Assembly (NCBI GenBank): GCA_020723285.1
Contig: DYJE01000013.1
Coordinates: 49,501 to 113,500, forward strand
Reading direction: 5' to 3'
Origin: Desulforapulum autotrophicum
GTDB taxonomy: Bacteria > Desulfobacterota > Desulfobacteria > Desulfobacterales > Desulfolunaceae
Length of the DNA stretch: 64,000 bases
Position numbers and translations under genes: made by a program
Part shown: piece after piece, positions 45,006 through 52,612 of the stretch
Layout: each line of letters opens with the position of its first letter
Numbering within the stretch: the stretch's first letter is position 1
Notes under the pieces: generated by a model
What the model was told of the DNA's origin: nothing
Databases searched by the model: none
The model's input: the letters and a program-made list of their open reading frames with translations, nothing else

Positions 45006-45320
45006 TTACAAATTGGAGTGGAGCAACGGGTCTGGTAAAGGACGGACCAACTTCCAATCACTTGATGAATGTTCTGCTTTCCACAGATCATAATTCTTCT
45101 GTAAATTTAACCACAAATCAGGTGTTGTGTTAAACGCTCTTGAAAGACGCAATGCCATATCAGGCGTTACAGCGCCTTTTTCATTGAGAATTTTTGATAA
45201 AGTTTTTCTTGATACATTCAATTTTGAGGACATTTCTGTAATCGATAGAGCCAAAGGCTCAAGATAATCTAACTTAAGAATACATCCTGGATGTGTTGGT
45301 TGTCTTTTCATTTTTGCCAT
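45006..45320 (-). CDS. higA: HigA-type antitoxin (orphan)
   Basis: About 104 residues. The pattern HPGCILKLDYLEPLALSITEMSSKLNVSRKTLSKILNEK is the XRE-type helix-turn-helix of HigA/VapI antitoxins, and AFNTTPDLWLNLQKNYDLW is the family C-terminus. The usual HigB toxin gene, normally directly upstream, is absent; the upstream 400 bases contain no RelE-like frame. A promoter with an overlapping palindrome is placed so that transcription would begin at or next to ATG 45320. An internal ATG at 45311 is an alternative start. AT-rich relative to its neighbours. Confidence 0.85.
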   Translation of the reverse strand: MAKMKRQPTHPGCILKLDYLEPLALSITEMSSKLNVSRKTLSKILNEKGAVTPDMALRLSRAFNTTPDLWLNLQKNYDLWKAEHSSSDWKLVRPLPDPLLHSNL

Positions 45321-45327
45321 GTACCAG

Positions 45328-45356
45328 ACCGTAACCCCTTGAGTTACGACTGTCAA
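45328..45356 (-). promoter_or_regulatory. HigA promoter with overlapping operator
   Basis: On the minus strand TTGACA (45356-45351), 17 bases, then TACGGT (45333-45328). The spacer contains the palindrome GTAACTCAAGGGGTTAC (45347-45331), the expected position for autorepression. The predicted start point is within a base or two of the ATG, so the mRNA may be leaderless. Confidence 0.6.
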
Positions 45357-45524
45357 TTTGAAAAATGTATGCTCATTGAAGCGAACGCTTTAATTCAGGG
45401 AGCCGGGTGTTGGGAAGCGGCAGCTGCGGTTGAACGAATTCTCAGGTAACGGCTGATGTTTTCCTGTTTCAGTTCAAGTACCTGGCTGGATTCGACCTCT
45501 CATCCTTATCCATTCTCTTTGTTG

Positions 45525-45643
45525 CTTCGTGGCTTTGTGCGGGTTCAAATTTTTCGGACGTGAGAATCATCGGTTTGTGAATCCTATTTTCTATCGGCCA
45601 TTTCATGATTTTTTTTCTCGCACGAAGACACAAAGCCACGAAG
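45525..45643. repeat. Inverted 15-base repeat (CTTCGTGGCTTTGTG)
   Basis: CTTCGTGGCTTTGTG at 45525-45539 recurs exactly in inverted form at 45629-45643. This sequence resembles a common dispersed intergenic repeat of proteobacteria. It lies in the 45357-45769 gap, which holds no gene that I can support. Confidence 0.7.
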
Positions 45644-45723
45644 GGGATGTTTTTAAAACGATCATGTGCGAGATTTCCTACAACTGCTTTTTGATAATCA
45701 CAATTCAAGGTTGACACTCGCCC

Positions 45724-45771
45724 TCCCCGTGCTAGCCTCGCATGACCCTCGCCTCGCACTATACTCGCCTC
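45724..45771. repeat. Degenerate 16-bp tandem repeat
   Basis: Three consecutive 16-base units read on the minus strand as GAGGCGAGTATAGTGC, GAGGCGAGGGTCATGC and GAGGCTAGCACGGGGA, with a fourth more diverged unit beyond. The array begins at the stop codon of the adjacent membrane-protein gene. Confidence 0.7.
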
Positions 45772-47566
45772 ACTTCTTTCGCCAGAGTCGCTCCGCATGC
45801 CGCCGCCCCGCTCGTTGGAGGGCGCGGTCCACGAGAAAGTATCCCTTGACGGCAGCAAGCAACGGGACCGCGACAACCGACAGTCCAAGCCACTCGACGC
45901 TGCTTCTCCACCCCGAGACGATTTCAAGTTTTCCAGAGAAAATGAACCAAAGCGCAATAATGCCCCAGACGATACAGAGCCCAACTACCGCAAATAACGG
46001 CCCTATGAAGAACTCGAAGATCCGTCCTATCACCGTTGGCGTTGTAAGTCGTTGTCGGGGCGTTGGAACGACCAGATGTGTCCCGAGGCGGCTCTCGGCT
46101 TCTTGGAGGGACTCGACCAATCGTGATCTGAAGGCCCGCTCTTCGCTACGTGACCAGTTGGGACCCGTTCGCTCTGACACTACAAAGAATTGGTCCGAAC
46201 CATCATCGCATAGATTCTCAACAATACCTTCGGGATTCGCCAGAACAGCAGGTCCTGCAATCACTAATGTCTTCTTTGCTCCAACATTGCGTAGCAGTTC
46301 GACTTCGTAGCGAATACCAGGCGTCAACGAGACGAGGTGCAGGACCACGATTGTCGCATTGTCGACGAGCTGATAGACGAAAGACTGCCAGTCGTCTGGG
46401 ATGACAGCGAATCGGTGTGCGCCGGGCATCGGATCGCGATGCCGCGGGTCCGCCAACGTAATGATTGGGTGGGCAAGGAAATCCACGAGGGCACCCTCCA
46501 CAGGCCTTACTGCAATTCGGGCATCAATCGTGCTTGCATCCTCGTTTACACCCGAGTACTGATTCTGCTGGGCTTCCATTTCAAAACCTCGCAGGAACAG
46601 GACATATGTATCTGCTTCGCCGGGCGTGTCGGCTACGACCTCCTCCGCATATGGCTGCGAGAGGCCACGGATGAGACGGAGATGCGTGACGCGTTTCGAC
46701 CGGACCCAGGCAGCAATCCCCCAGGACAGAGGGACGAAGGCGATTATCGTCCGGAGGCGGTGCGTCTCAGCAGCCCGCCATATTCCATAGGCAACTGCGA
46801 CCGCAATAATGCTGTTTGCAACTATGAGGGCTACCAGGCTAACGCGGGCTAGCTTCACATATTGATTCCGTCGATCCTCGCGGTACTGACGCAAAGCCTC
46901 TGGGCTCGCCGCAATCGGAGGCAGGCTTCGGGCCGCGCACCGAGCACGACGTTCTTCCTCCCAGCTGAAGGCGGCGCCTGCCAAGATGAACAGGGCGAGC
47001 ACCGAAGTCACAATGAACAGCACGCGCGGCCAGAAGGTCCTAAGTCGGGCGTGAACCAACTTTACCTTGGAGACGAACGTATCGGTAATCTCGCTGTTTT
47101 CGTAATTGAAGCGCGTAGCGACATGCTGCTCAATGGTATCCGCCAAGAGCTTTGGATAGGTGAATGCGAACTCCCATGTGATCTCTGCGGGTTTGTTGTC
47201 CCAGTCTCCGTGAGGGATCTCAGTGCGCATCACCAGGGCGACCTCCTCAATATTCCCCTCAAACTCCACACCCCAGGGCGGCGGATTCACCGGTTCTGCA
47301 ACGAGGGGGATCGAATCTCCTTGATCACCTACGCGGAGAGTAGCCCTCATGCGATCAATCCGGTAGACGCCCCCAATAGTTTCCACCCCAGTCCGAAGAG
47401 TTAATTCAAAAGGACGCCCCATCGTAACCGGCGTGCGTTCTGCTCTGAAGCCGGTCCACTTGAATGTAAGCACAGCCACAATGATCAGAGGCATAGCGAC
47501 CGCGACTGCAGCACGTCTGTTGCCTGCCTCCAAACTCTTTGCGGACGATTTGCTGTCGTCAGACAT
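45770..47566 (-). CDS. Large membrane protein with TIR-like FLRxF region, unknown function
   Basis: 598 residues. Hydrophobic segments lie near residues 19-38, 185-205, 243-262, 270-290, and two close together near the C-terminus (about 515-575). Between them a soluble domain carries TYVLFLRGFEMEAQQ, PGAHRFAVIPDDWQSFV and VVLHLVSLTPGIRYEVELLRN; I have seen this FLRxF ... DDW ... PGxxxE pattern in membrane-bound TIR-like proteins, but the assignment is weak. ATG at 47566 has GGAG upstream. It lies 134 bases downstream of a TIR-like gene and a SLATT-like gene on the same strand and may act with them. Confidence 0.6.
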   Translation of the reverse strand: MSDDSKSSAKSLEAGNRRAAVAVAMPLIIVAVLTFKWTGFRAERTPVTMGRPFELTLRTGVETIGGVYRIDRMRATLRVGDQGDSIPLVAEPVNPPPWGVEFEGNIEEVALVMRTEIPHGDWDNKPAEITWEFAFTYPKLLADTIEQHVATRFNYENSEITDTFVSKVKLVHARLRTFWPRVLFIVTSVLALFILAGAAFSWEEERRARCAARSLPPIAASPEALRQYREDRRNQYVKLARVSLVALIVANSIIAVAVAYGIWRAAETHRLRTIIAFVPLSWGIAAWVRSKRVTHLRLIRGLSQPYAEEVVADTPGEADTYVLFLRGFEMEAQQNQYSGVNEDASTIDARIAVRPVEGALVDFLAHPIITLADPRHRDPMPGAHRFAVIPDDWQSFVYQLVDNATIVVLHLVSLTPGIRYEVELLRNVGAKKTLVIAGPAVLANPEGIVENLCDDGSDQFFVVSERTGPNWSRSEERAFRSRLVESLQEAESRLGTHLVVPTPRQRLTTPTVIGRIFEFFIGPLFAVVGLCIVWGIIALWFIFSGKLEIVSGWRSSVEWLGLSVVAVPLLAAVKGYFLVDRALQRAGRRHAERLWRKK

Positions 47567-47700
47567 GGTATACTCCACATTCGTTCTAATGAATAGGATC
47601 TATTCGTTGCAGTATCAAATATATTTAGTCGTTAAGCCGAACGTGCCTTTGTTGGGCGCGCAGCTTTTGGTGCCTCCCACAACCAGTGGAATGTTATACC

Positions 47701-48098
47701 TTATGCGGCATCAACGGCCTTCATTATAGCGTCAAAGGTGAACGACATGGCCCAGCTCGCCCATACTCCATACAGCTTATCTGGAGTAGTGTTTGTCGAT
47801 TCTATTTTTACAGCGATGATCTTCTTTTTGAGTTCAACAGCCATCTCAATTTCCCAATCAACCCAGCTAATTTTGTGAGTGTTTTTACCCACAAGGCAAA
47901 AAAATATGTGGCGTTATTGATCTTTGCCGAAATTGCTCGTTTAATCGCTGCCGCATCTGTGCTGTTTATAGATACGTCAGCGGAGTGATCTTCAAAGTTA
48001 AAGTCAAAATCCTTATTTGCATCCCATGCAAGAAGCATGTTTTTGTAGTTCTTGTCGCCATCGTAATCATAACTTATAAAGATATTCTTCTTAGCCAT
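47701..48098 (-). pseudogene. TIR-like (DUF1863/ThsB-like) gene split by a -1 frame shift at a T7 run
   Basis: Frame 1 starts at ATG 48098 (MAKKNIFISYDYDGDKNYKN) and runs through TDAAAIKRAISAKINNATYFF, then leaves the family consensus and stops at 47808. The remaining part (LVGKNTHKISWVDWEIEMA to the end at 47701) continues in the -1 frame and includes WASWAMSFTFDAIMKA. Together they give a normal ~132-residue domain of the type found in Thoeris ThsB. The break is at a T7 run (47898-47904 on the plus strand as A7), which in frame 1 reads T TTT TTT. One extra T, or a -1 ribosomal slip, restores YFFCLVGKNTHK. It overlaps the SLATT-like gene by 8 bases. It may be a pseudogene, phase-variable, a programmed frameshift, or a sequence error. 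Confidence 0.8.
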
Positions 48099-48531
48099 TC
48101 GTTTTCTCCTTCTCCTTGGGCTTGTTGAAACTACTCCAGTTAGAGTTTTCCTTTGAAATGATACCTTCAACAGCATCAACCAAAAGCGGAAATGGATTCT
48201 CCTCATGATACGGTCGAGATTTTGTTAAAAACAGGTACTTATGATGCCTAAGTGTTTCTGAGACGGTTCGGTATTCAATCCAAAGCTCATGGAATTTGTA
48301 TAGCGCGGCTACGCCAGAAAAAATTGCAATTAAGGCCCCAAGAATCCCAACGACGATATGCCACGAGTTTTCTTGCTTATTGATAAAGCCCGTAAGCAGT
48401 GGGATGGAACTTGCAGCTACGATTTCAAAAATTCGGAGTCTCTTGTAGAATTTTTGGTTCCATTGGCTTTTCTTATCATACCAATTTATTTGGTCGTCAA
48501 GCCTTGTGTCAATGTACTCTTGCTGATCCAT
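48091..48531 (-). CDS. DUF4231 / SLATT-type two-TM protein
   Basis: 146 residues, the usual size. The N-terminal helix YIDTRLDDQINWYDKKSQWN is followed by two membrane helices (about 33-50 and 59-80), then AALYKFHELWIEYRTVSETL and RHHKYLFLTKSRPY, typical of DUF4231. SLATT proteins are predicted pore-forming effectors in bacterial conflict systems. I chose ATG at 48531 by family length. The stop lies inside the TIR gene start, so the two are translationally coupled. AT-rich like its partner, which suggests acquisition as a pair. Confidence 0.85.
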   Translation of the reverse strand: MDQQEYIDTRLDDQINWYDKKSQWNQKFYKRLRIFEIVAASSIPLLTGFINKQENSWHIVVGILGALIAIFSGVAALYKFHELWIEYRTVSETLRHHKYLFLTKSRPYHEENPFPLLVDAVEGIISKENSNWSSFNKPKEKEKTNG

Positions 48532-49262
48532 GTATAATCCGAAATTAAGTATAACGTATAGAGTTCTATCAAGTATCCCGTAACTGACAGTTACAGTGGT
48601 TAGTATTTTCTTGCAGTTATTCAATGAAAAATCAACATAAATATCATGGGGGTGCTTAACAAAACTATGTAGAACGGGAGGGAGAATATTTTCTATACTA
48701 TGGGGATTTGATCGGACTGATTCGTGTTCTGGTGTGGATTCAAGTGGACATTCTCCCCTTGGAGGTGCACATTAATTGGATGGAATGCTTGCCGGATGAA
48801 AATAACGACATTTACTTGGTTTCGATGAAGGGATAATGACCGTTTCCCATCACTTCATGGGTAACAGTACGGACTTTTTAACACAATCCACCCGCCGAAT
48901 TCTTTGCGTGCATTCAAGACATCGTCCGATTCGATAAGGATCAGGGTGTCATGCCATGAGGAGTCCTTCTAACAACGGTAGATGGTGAGATAAAAAGCAC
49001 TATGGCCTGTGTCGTTCGAAATCACGGCGTCTTTCGCGAACTTCCTTTTTTGCAGAACTGCACAAGAGAATGTCTTTTCCGGTGAGTGTCAGCATCACTT
49101 CCTGGACGGTGGGTTTCGGCCGGAACGGAATGCTTCGGGGAAGATCATGGAGAAAGAAGCGCCGAATGAATTCCAAGGAATCCTGAACATCCTCAACCTC
49201 TGCGGCGCTGCCCGCCTGATATAAAAAATCCCGTCTTGATTTTACCGGCAGGATTGCTTAAT
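48532..49262. other. Intergenic stretch without a supported gene
   Basis: About 730 bases. The left part is AT-rich and must contain the promoter of the SLATT-TIR pair. A 71-codon plus-strand frame at 49009-49224 has no family features and I do not accept it. Nothing else stands out. Confidence 0.55.
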
Positions 49263-49274
49263 TTGTATATGCAA
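49263..49274. promoter_or_regulatory. MarR-type operator upstream of marR
   Basis: TTGTATATGCAA is a near-perfect palindrome ending 18 bases before the MarR gene start. Two similar palindromes precede the flavoredoxin-like gene. Confidence 0.6.
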
Positions 49275-49292
49275 TCACACAAAGGATGACCC

Positions 49293-49760
49293 ATGGCGAC
49301 GAACACCAAAGATATTCTGACAAACTGCCTTTACTTCACGGCGAACAGCCTGTCCCGGGTGATCACCCGGATGGCGGAAGAGTCGTTCAGGCCCACGGGC
49401 CTTTCCCCGTCCCATGTGTTTCTTCTGATGCTGGCCATCGAAAACCCCGGCGTCGGCCCCAAGGAAATGAGCGATGACCTTCAGCTTGCACCGTCGACGG
49501 TAACCCGTTTCGTGGACACCCTGGTAAGCAAGGGCCTCCTCGAACGGAAAGCCGCGGGAAAAACCGTGGGGCTTTACCCGACGCCTGAAGGCATGGAACT
49601 CCAGCCGGTTATCACGGAGGCCTGGCAAGCTTTCCATCATAAATACTGCGACGTTCTCGGGGAAACGGAAGGAGACGCCCTTGCGGTGACCCTTGATACT
49701 GCCGCCCGGAAGCTGGAAAGCGCCGGATACAAACTGACCTGCAAATGCGGCCGGGACTGA
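49293..49760 (+). CDS. MarR family transcriptional regulator
   Basis: 155 residues. A winged helix-turn-helix occupies about 30-100: SPSHVFLLMLAIENPGVGPKEMSDDL, APSTVTRFVDTLVSKGLL and the wing GKTVGLYPTPEG. The C-terminus has CKCGRD, two cysteines that could sense redox state or metal, which is inference. It is followed by the flavoredoxin-like gene and shares with it a set of near-identical palindromes, so it probably represses both itself and that gene. Confidence 0.9.
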   Translation: MATNTKDILTNCLYFTANSLSRVITRMAEESFRPTGLSPSHVFLLMLAIENPGVGPKEMSDDLQLAPSTVTRFVDTLVSKGLLERKAAGKTVGLYPTPEGMELQPVITEAWQAFHHKYCDVLGETEGDALAVTLDTAARKLESAGYKLTCKCGRD

Positions 49761-49809
49761 AATCCGACCCCACATGATTGATAAAAAACCTGTGTCGTTA
49801 ACATTATAC

Positions 49810-49853
49810 TTGCATGTACAAACAAAATATGATTTTATCATTTGTATGTACAA
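49810..49853. promoter_or_regulatory. Pair of MarR-type operators upstream of the flavoredoxin-like gene
   Basis: TTGCATGTACAA at 49810-49821 and TTGTATGTACAA at 49842-49853, 32 bases apart (three helical turns), both matching the site before marR. They lie 34-76 bases upstream of the gene at 49887, where a promoter is expected. Confidence 0.65.
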
Positions 49854-49886
49854 ACATAAAACACTCACACAACCAAGGAGATCCTC

Positions 49887-50456
49887 ATGAAATCATTAGG
49901 TCCGGTCAACGCTCTTTACCCCATGCCCGTCACCCTCGTGGGTGCCACGGTGAACGGAAAACCCAATTTTCTGGCCGTTGCCCATGTGGGCATCATGAAC
50001 CACGGCACGCCCCAGTTTCTGTCCGTGGGCCTGAACGCATCCCATTACACCAACGCCGGCATCCATCAGAACGGCACCTTCAGCATCTGCCTCCCTTCCG
50101 AAAACCTGATGGTCGAGACGGATTACTGCGGCATCATGACCGGCAAAAACACCGACAAAGCCAGCCTGTTCGATGTGTTTTACGGCGGCCTTGGAACAGC
50201 CCCGATGATCCGGGAATGCCCGGTGTGCATGGAACTCAAACTGAAAGATGTCCACACATACGGCAGCCATGAAATATTCGTGGGTGAGCTTGTGGAAACC
50301 TTTGTTCAGGAGCCGGTTCTCACCGGGGACAGGATCGACCTGGCCAAAGTCAAACCGCTGATCTTCGACATGGCGTCCCACAATTACTGGTCCCTGGGCA
50401 ACGCCGTCGGTCAGTGCTGGGGCGAGGGAAAAGCGCTCAAAAAAAAGACGGTTTAG
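49887..50456 (+). CDS. Flavoredoxin-like flavin reductase family protein
   Basis: 189 residues. The FMN-binding split-barrel family: PMPVTLVGATVNGKPNFLAV, the middle FLSVGLNASHYTNAGI, and NGTFSICLPSENLM. These proteins bind FMN and transfer electrons; flavoredoxin is known from sulfate reducers. A conserved-looking CPVCMELKLKD carries two cysteines. The ribosome site AAGGAG precedes ATG at 49887. It is probably controlled by the adjacent MarR protein. Confidence 0.88.
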   Translation: MKSLGPVNALYPMPVTLVGATVNGKPNFLAVAHVGIMNHGTPQFLSVGLNASHYTNAGIHQNGTFSICLPSENLMVETDYCGIMTGKNTDKASLFDVFYGGLGTAPMIRECPVCMELKLKDVHTYGSHEIFVGELVETFVQEPVLTGDRIDLAKVKPLIFDMASHNYWSLGNAVGQCWGEGKALKKKTV

Positions 50457-50491
50457 TCCCGCTCAAAACGATAATATTTCATGACATCGTC

Positions 50492-50533
50492 AAAAAAAAC
50501 TGGCCGGGCTCCCCCCGCGGGCACCCGGCCAGT
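50492..50533 (-). terminator. Intrinsic terminator of the acyl-CoA dehydrogenase gene
   Basis: On the minus strand ACTGGCCGGG pairs with CCCGGCCAGT around a 15-base loop and is followed by eight T residues. From the plus side the same hairpin may also stop transcription of the flavoredoxin-like gene. Confidence 0.88.
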
Positions 50534-50579
50534 GTCGACGGTCCCCCGCCGCCTTCCTATGGAGCTGTCAAACGGTTGA

Positions 50580-52274
50580 TCAGTCTTTCATCTGATACTG
50601 GCCTTTGAGGGCGCAGACTTTGTTTTCCCAGATGGTCAGGAACCGGGCTTCGTTGGGCACCGGGCTCTTGATCATGGCCAGACAGTGCTCTTTCTGGGCG
50701 TCGCTGTTGCTGGGTTTGGAGTACAGGGCCAGGGCGAATTTGGAGAAATCGCGGACCATGAAATCGAAGATCTCGTCCAGAAGGTCGTTGTCGATGTTGA
50801 AGATTTTGCTGCTTTCGATGATCAGCTGTCCGTAGGCCACCAGGGTGAACACATCGCCCACGGCCAGAAGGTAGTCGATGTCCCTGCTCTGGTTTTTGTC
50901 CGGGGTGGCTTTGACGAGGAAGCGTTTGAACGCCTTGATCTGGTCTTTCATCACGTTGACGTTGGGCAGATCCACGCTGTCGTATGCGATGTTGTAGTCA
51001 TGGAACTGAACTTTGCCGAGGCCGCTGGTGGCTCCCTGGTTGAACAGGAAGGAGTCGTTGGCCATGTCGTCGCGACGGGGCACTTCCGGGAACTGGGCGG
51101 GATTGAAGAAGTAGTTCTGCATGAATTTCACGATAAGGGCCATGTTCACGTGAACCGTGCCTTCCAGCTTGGGAAGCATACGGATTTCATGGGCCGCGAT
51201 TTCGAAGAACGGTTCTTTTTCAAAGCCTTTGGCGGCAATGACGTCCCACAGAAGGTTGATCACTTCCTCGCCCTGGCAGGTGACTTTCATTTTCACCATG
51301 GGGTTGTAGAGGAGGTAGCGGCGGTCGTTTTCATTGGCGCTTCTCATGTAGTCCGCAGCGCGTTCCGCGAAAAGTTTCATGGCGGTGAGGCGGCAGTAGG
51401 CGTCGGTGAACAGGCGTTTCACATGGGGGAAGTCGGTGACGTATTTGCCGTACACGAAACGCCCGGCTGCGTGGTCCATGGCTTCGTAAAAGGCGTGTGT
51501 GCAGAGCCCGATGGCGCCCCAGCCCAGGTTGAACTTGCAGATGTTGATGGTGTTCAGCATGTTGTCCCAGGCTTTCTGGCCGCGCTCGGTGATGTCCGCT
51601 TCCGTGATGGGGTAATCGTGGAGGGCGTATTCGGACACGTAGTTCTGCTCATGCACCACGTTCTTGATGCACTCGTAGTTCTTGTGTTTGGAATCCACCA
51701 CGAACCACACGTATTCGCCGGTGTCGGACATCTTGGCGAAGGTGGACACCAGGGCCGCTTCGTTGCCGTTGCCGATGTAGTATTTGTCGCCGTTGGCCAC
51801 ATAGGTTCCGTCGCCTTTGGGGGTGAGCATCATGTCCGTGGAGTAGATGTCGGCGCCGTGTTCCTTTTCGGAAAGGCCGAAGGCGAAGACCTTGCCTTCG
51901 GTGAGGAGTTTGGCGGTCTTGTGTTTCACTTCCTCGTTGGTCCCCAGAAAAATGGGGCCCAGGCCCAGCATGGACACCTGGAAGGTGTACCAGTAGGTGA
52001 TGCCGTAAAATGCCGTGATCTCTGCGAATTCACAGACCCTGTACGTGTCCCAGCGCGAGTCTTCCGCACCGTATCCCGAAGGTGTCATCAGGGTTGCGAA
52101 GATGTTCTCTTTCTTCAGGAATTCTACGAAATCGTAGTTCCAGACTTTTTCATGGTAATCTTTTTTGATCTGTTTCAGACCCTTGTTTTCGAGGAATTCG
52201 ATGGTTTTCATCATGATTTCCTTGGAACGTTCGTCTTTGTAAGGGCGGCAGTGTTTTTTCGGGTTTAAGAGCAT
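50580..52274 (-). CDS. Acyl-CoA dehydrogenase family protein
   Basis: 564 residues, longer than the usual ~380-residue form. The central region shows FAFGLSEKEHGADIYSTDMML, the FAD/substrate-binding beta domain, with ANGDKYYIGNGNEA next. The helical C-terminal part includes NLGWGAIGLCTHAFYEAMDHA and KLEGTVHVNMALI. It carries an extra ~150 residues at the C-terminus. It should oxidise an acyl-CoA thioester using FAD; the substrate cannot be told. ATG at 52274 has GGAGG upstream. The gene is divergent from a MerR-TetR fusion regulator that probably controls it, and has a strong terminator. Confidence 0.9.
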   Translation of the reverse strand: MLLNPKKHCRPYKDERSKEIMMKTIEFLENKGLKQIKKDYHEKVWNYDFVEFLKKENIFATLMTPSGYGAEDSRWDTYRVCEFAEITAFYGITYWYTFQVSMLGLGPIFLGTNEEVKHKTAKLLTEGKVFAFGLSEKEHGADIYSTDMMLTPKGDGTYVANGDKYYIGNGNEAALVSTFAKMSDTGEYVWFVVDSKHKNYECIKNVVHEQNYVSEYALHDYPITEADITERGQKAWDNMLNTINICKFNLGWGAIGLCTHAFYEAMDHAAGRFVYGKYVTDFPHVKRLFTDAYCRLTAMKLFAERAADYMRSANENDRRYLLYNPMVKMKVTCQGEEVINLLWDVIAAKGFEKEPFFEIAAHEIRMLPKLEGTVHVNMALIVKFMQNYFFNPAQFPEVPRRDDMANDSFLFNQGATSGLGKVQFHDYNIAYDSVDLPNVNVMKDQIKAFKRFLVKATPDKNQSRDIDYLLAVGDVFTLVAYGQLIIESSKIFNIDNDLLDEIFDFMVRDFSKFALALYSKPSNSDAQKEHCLAMIKSPVPNEARFLTIWENKVCALKGQYQMKD

Positions 52275-52407
52275 GGCTCGTGTCCTCCATGGTTAAGAAT
52301 AAATGGTTCACAAGTCGGAATTTTCGAAAGGGATCGGATTTCACACCGGCCGCACTTCCGGATGACCGTCGGGTCTTGCATAAAAGCGTCTGCTTTTTTT
52401 AGCGTTA

Positions 52408-52437
52408 TTGACATCGGAGCCTTGTTCCGGTTATATA
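52408..52437 (+). promoter_or_regulatory. Sigma-70-type promoter for the MerR-TetR regulator
   Basis: TTGACA at 52408-52413 and TATATA at 52432-52437 are separated by 18 bases (TTATAT gives 17). The start point would be near 52445, leaving a leader of about 170 bases. No other feature was recognised in 52275-52612. Confidence 0.55.
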
Positions 52438-52612
52438 GTCGGAATAAATGAACCGTCAGTCATAATTTCCGAGAATATACCCGGGGGATGGACAAAAATC
52501 AAGAAAATTAGTAACAGCCCTGACGGACTGCCGGGTTAATGGCTTCCGGATAGCGTTTTTTTTAACATTATTGATTATGGCGGGTCCCCATGAGGCCCGT
52601 TGACATGAGCGT

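Noticed and set aside
45469..45984. 171-codon minus-strand frame over the repeats and gene end
   Set aside because: It covers the CTTCGTGGC repeats and the 16-bp array and runs out of frame into the large membrane-protein gene. No family features.
49009..49224. 71-codon plus-strand frame before marR
   Set aside because: No ribosome site, no recognisable motif and atypical codon use.
50685..52268. 527-codon plus-strand open frame opposite the acyl-CoA dehydrogenase
   Set aside because: Antisense shadow rich in Val, His and Phe, as expected from the complement of a high-GC gene.
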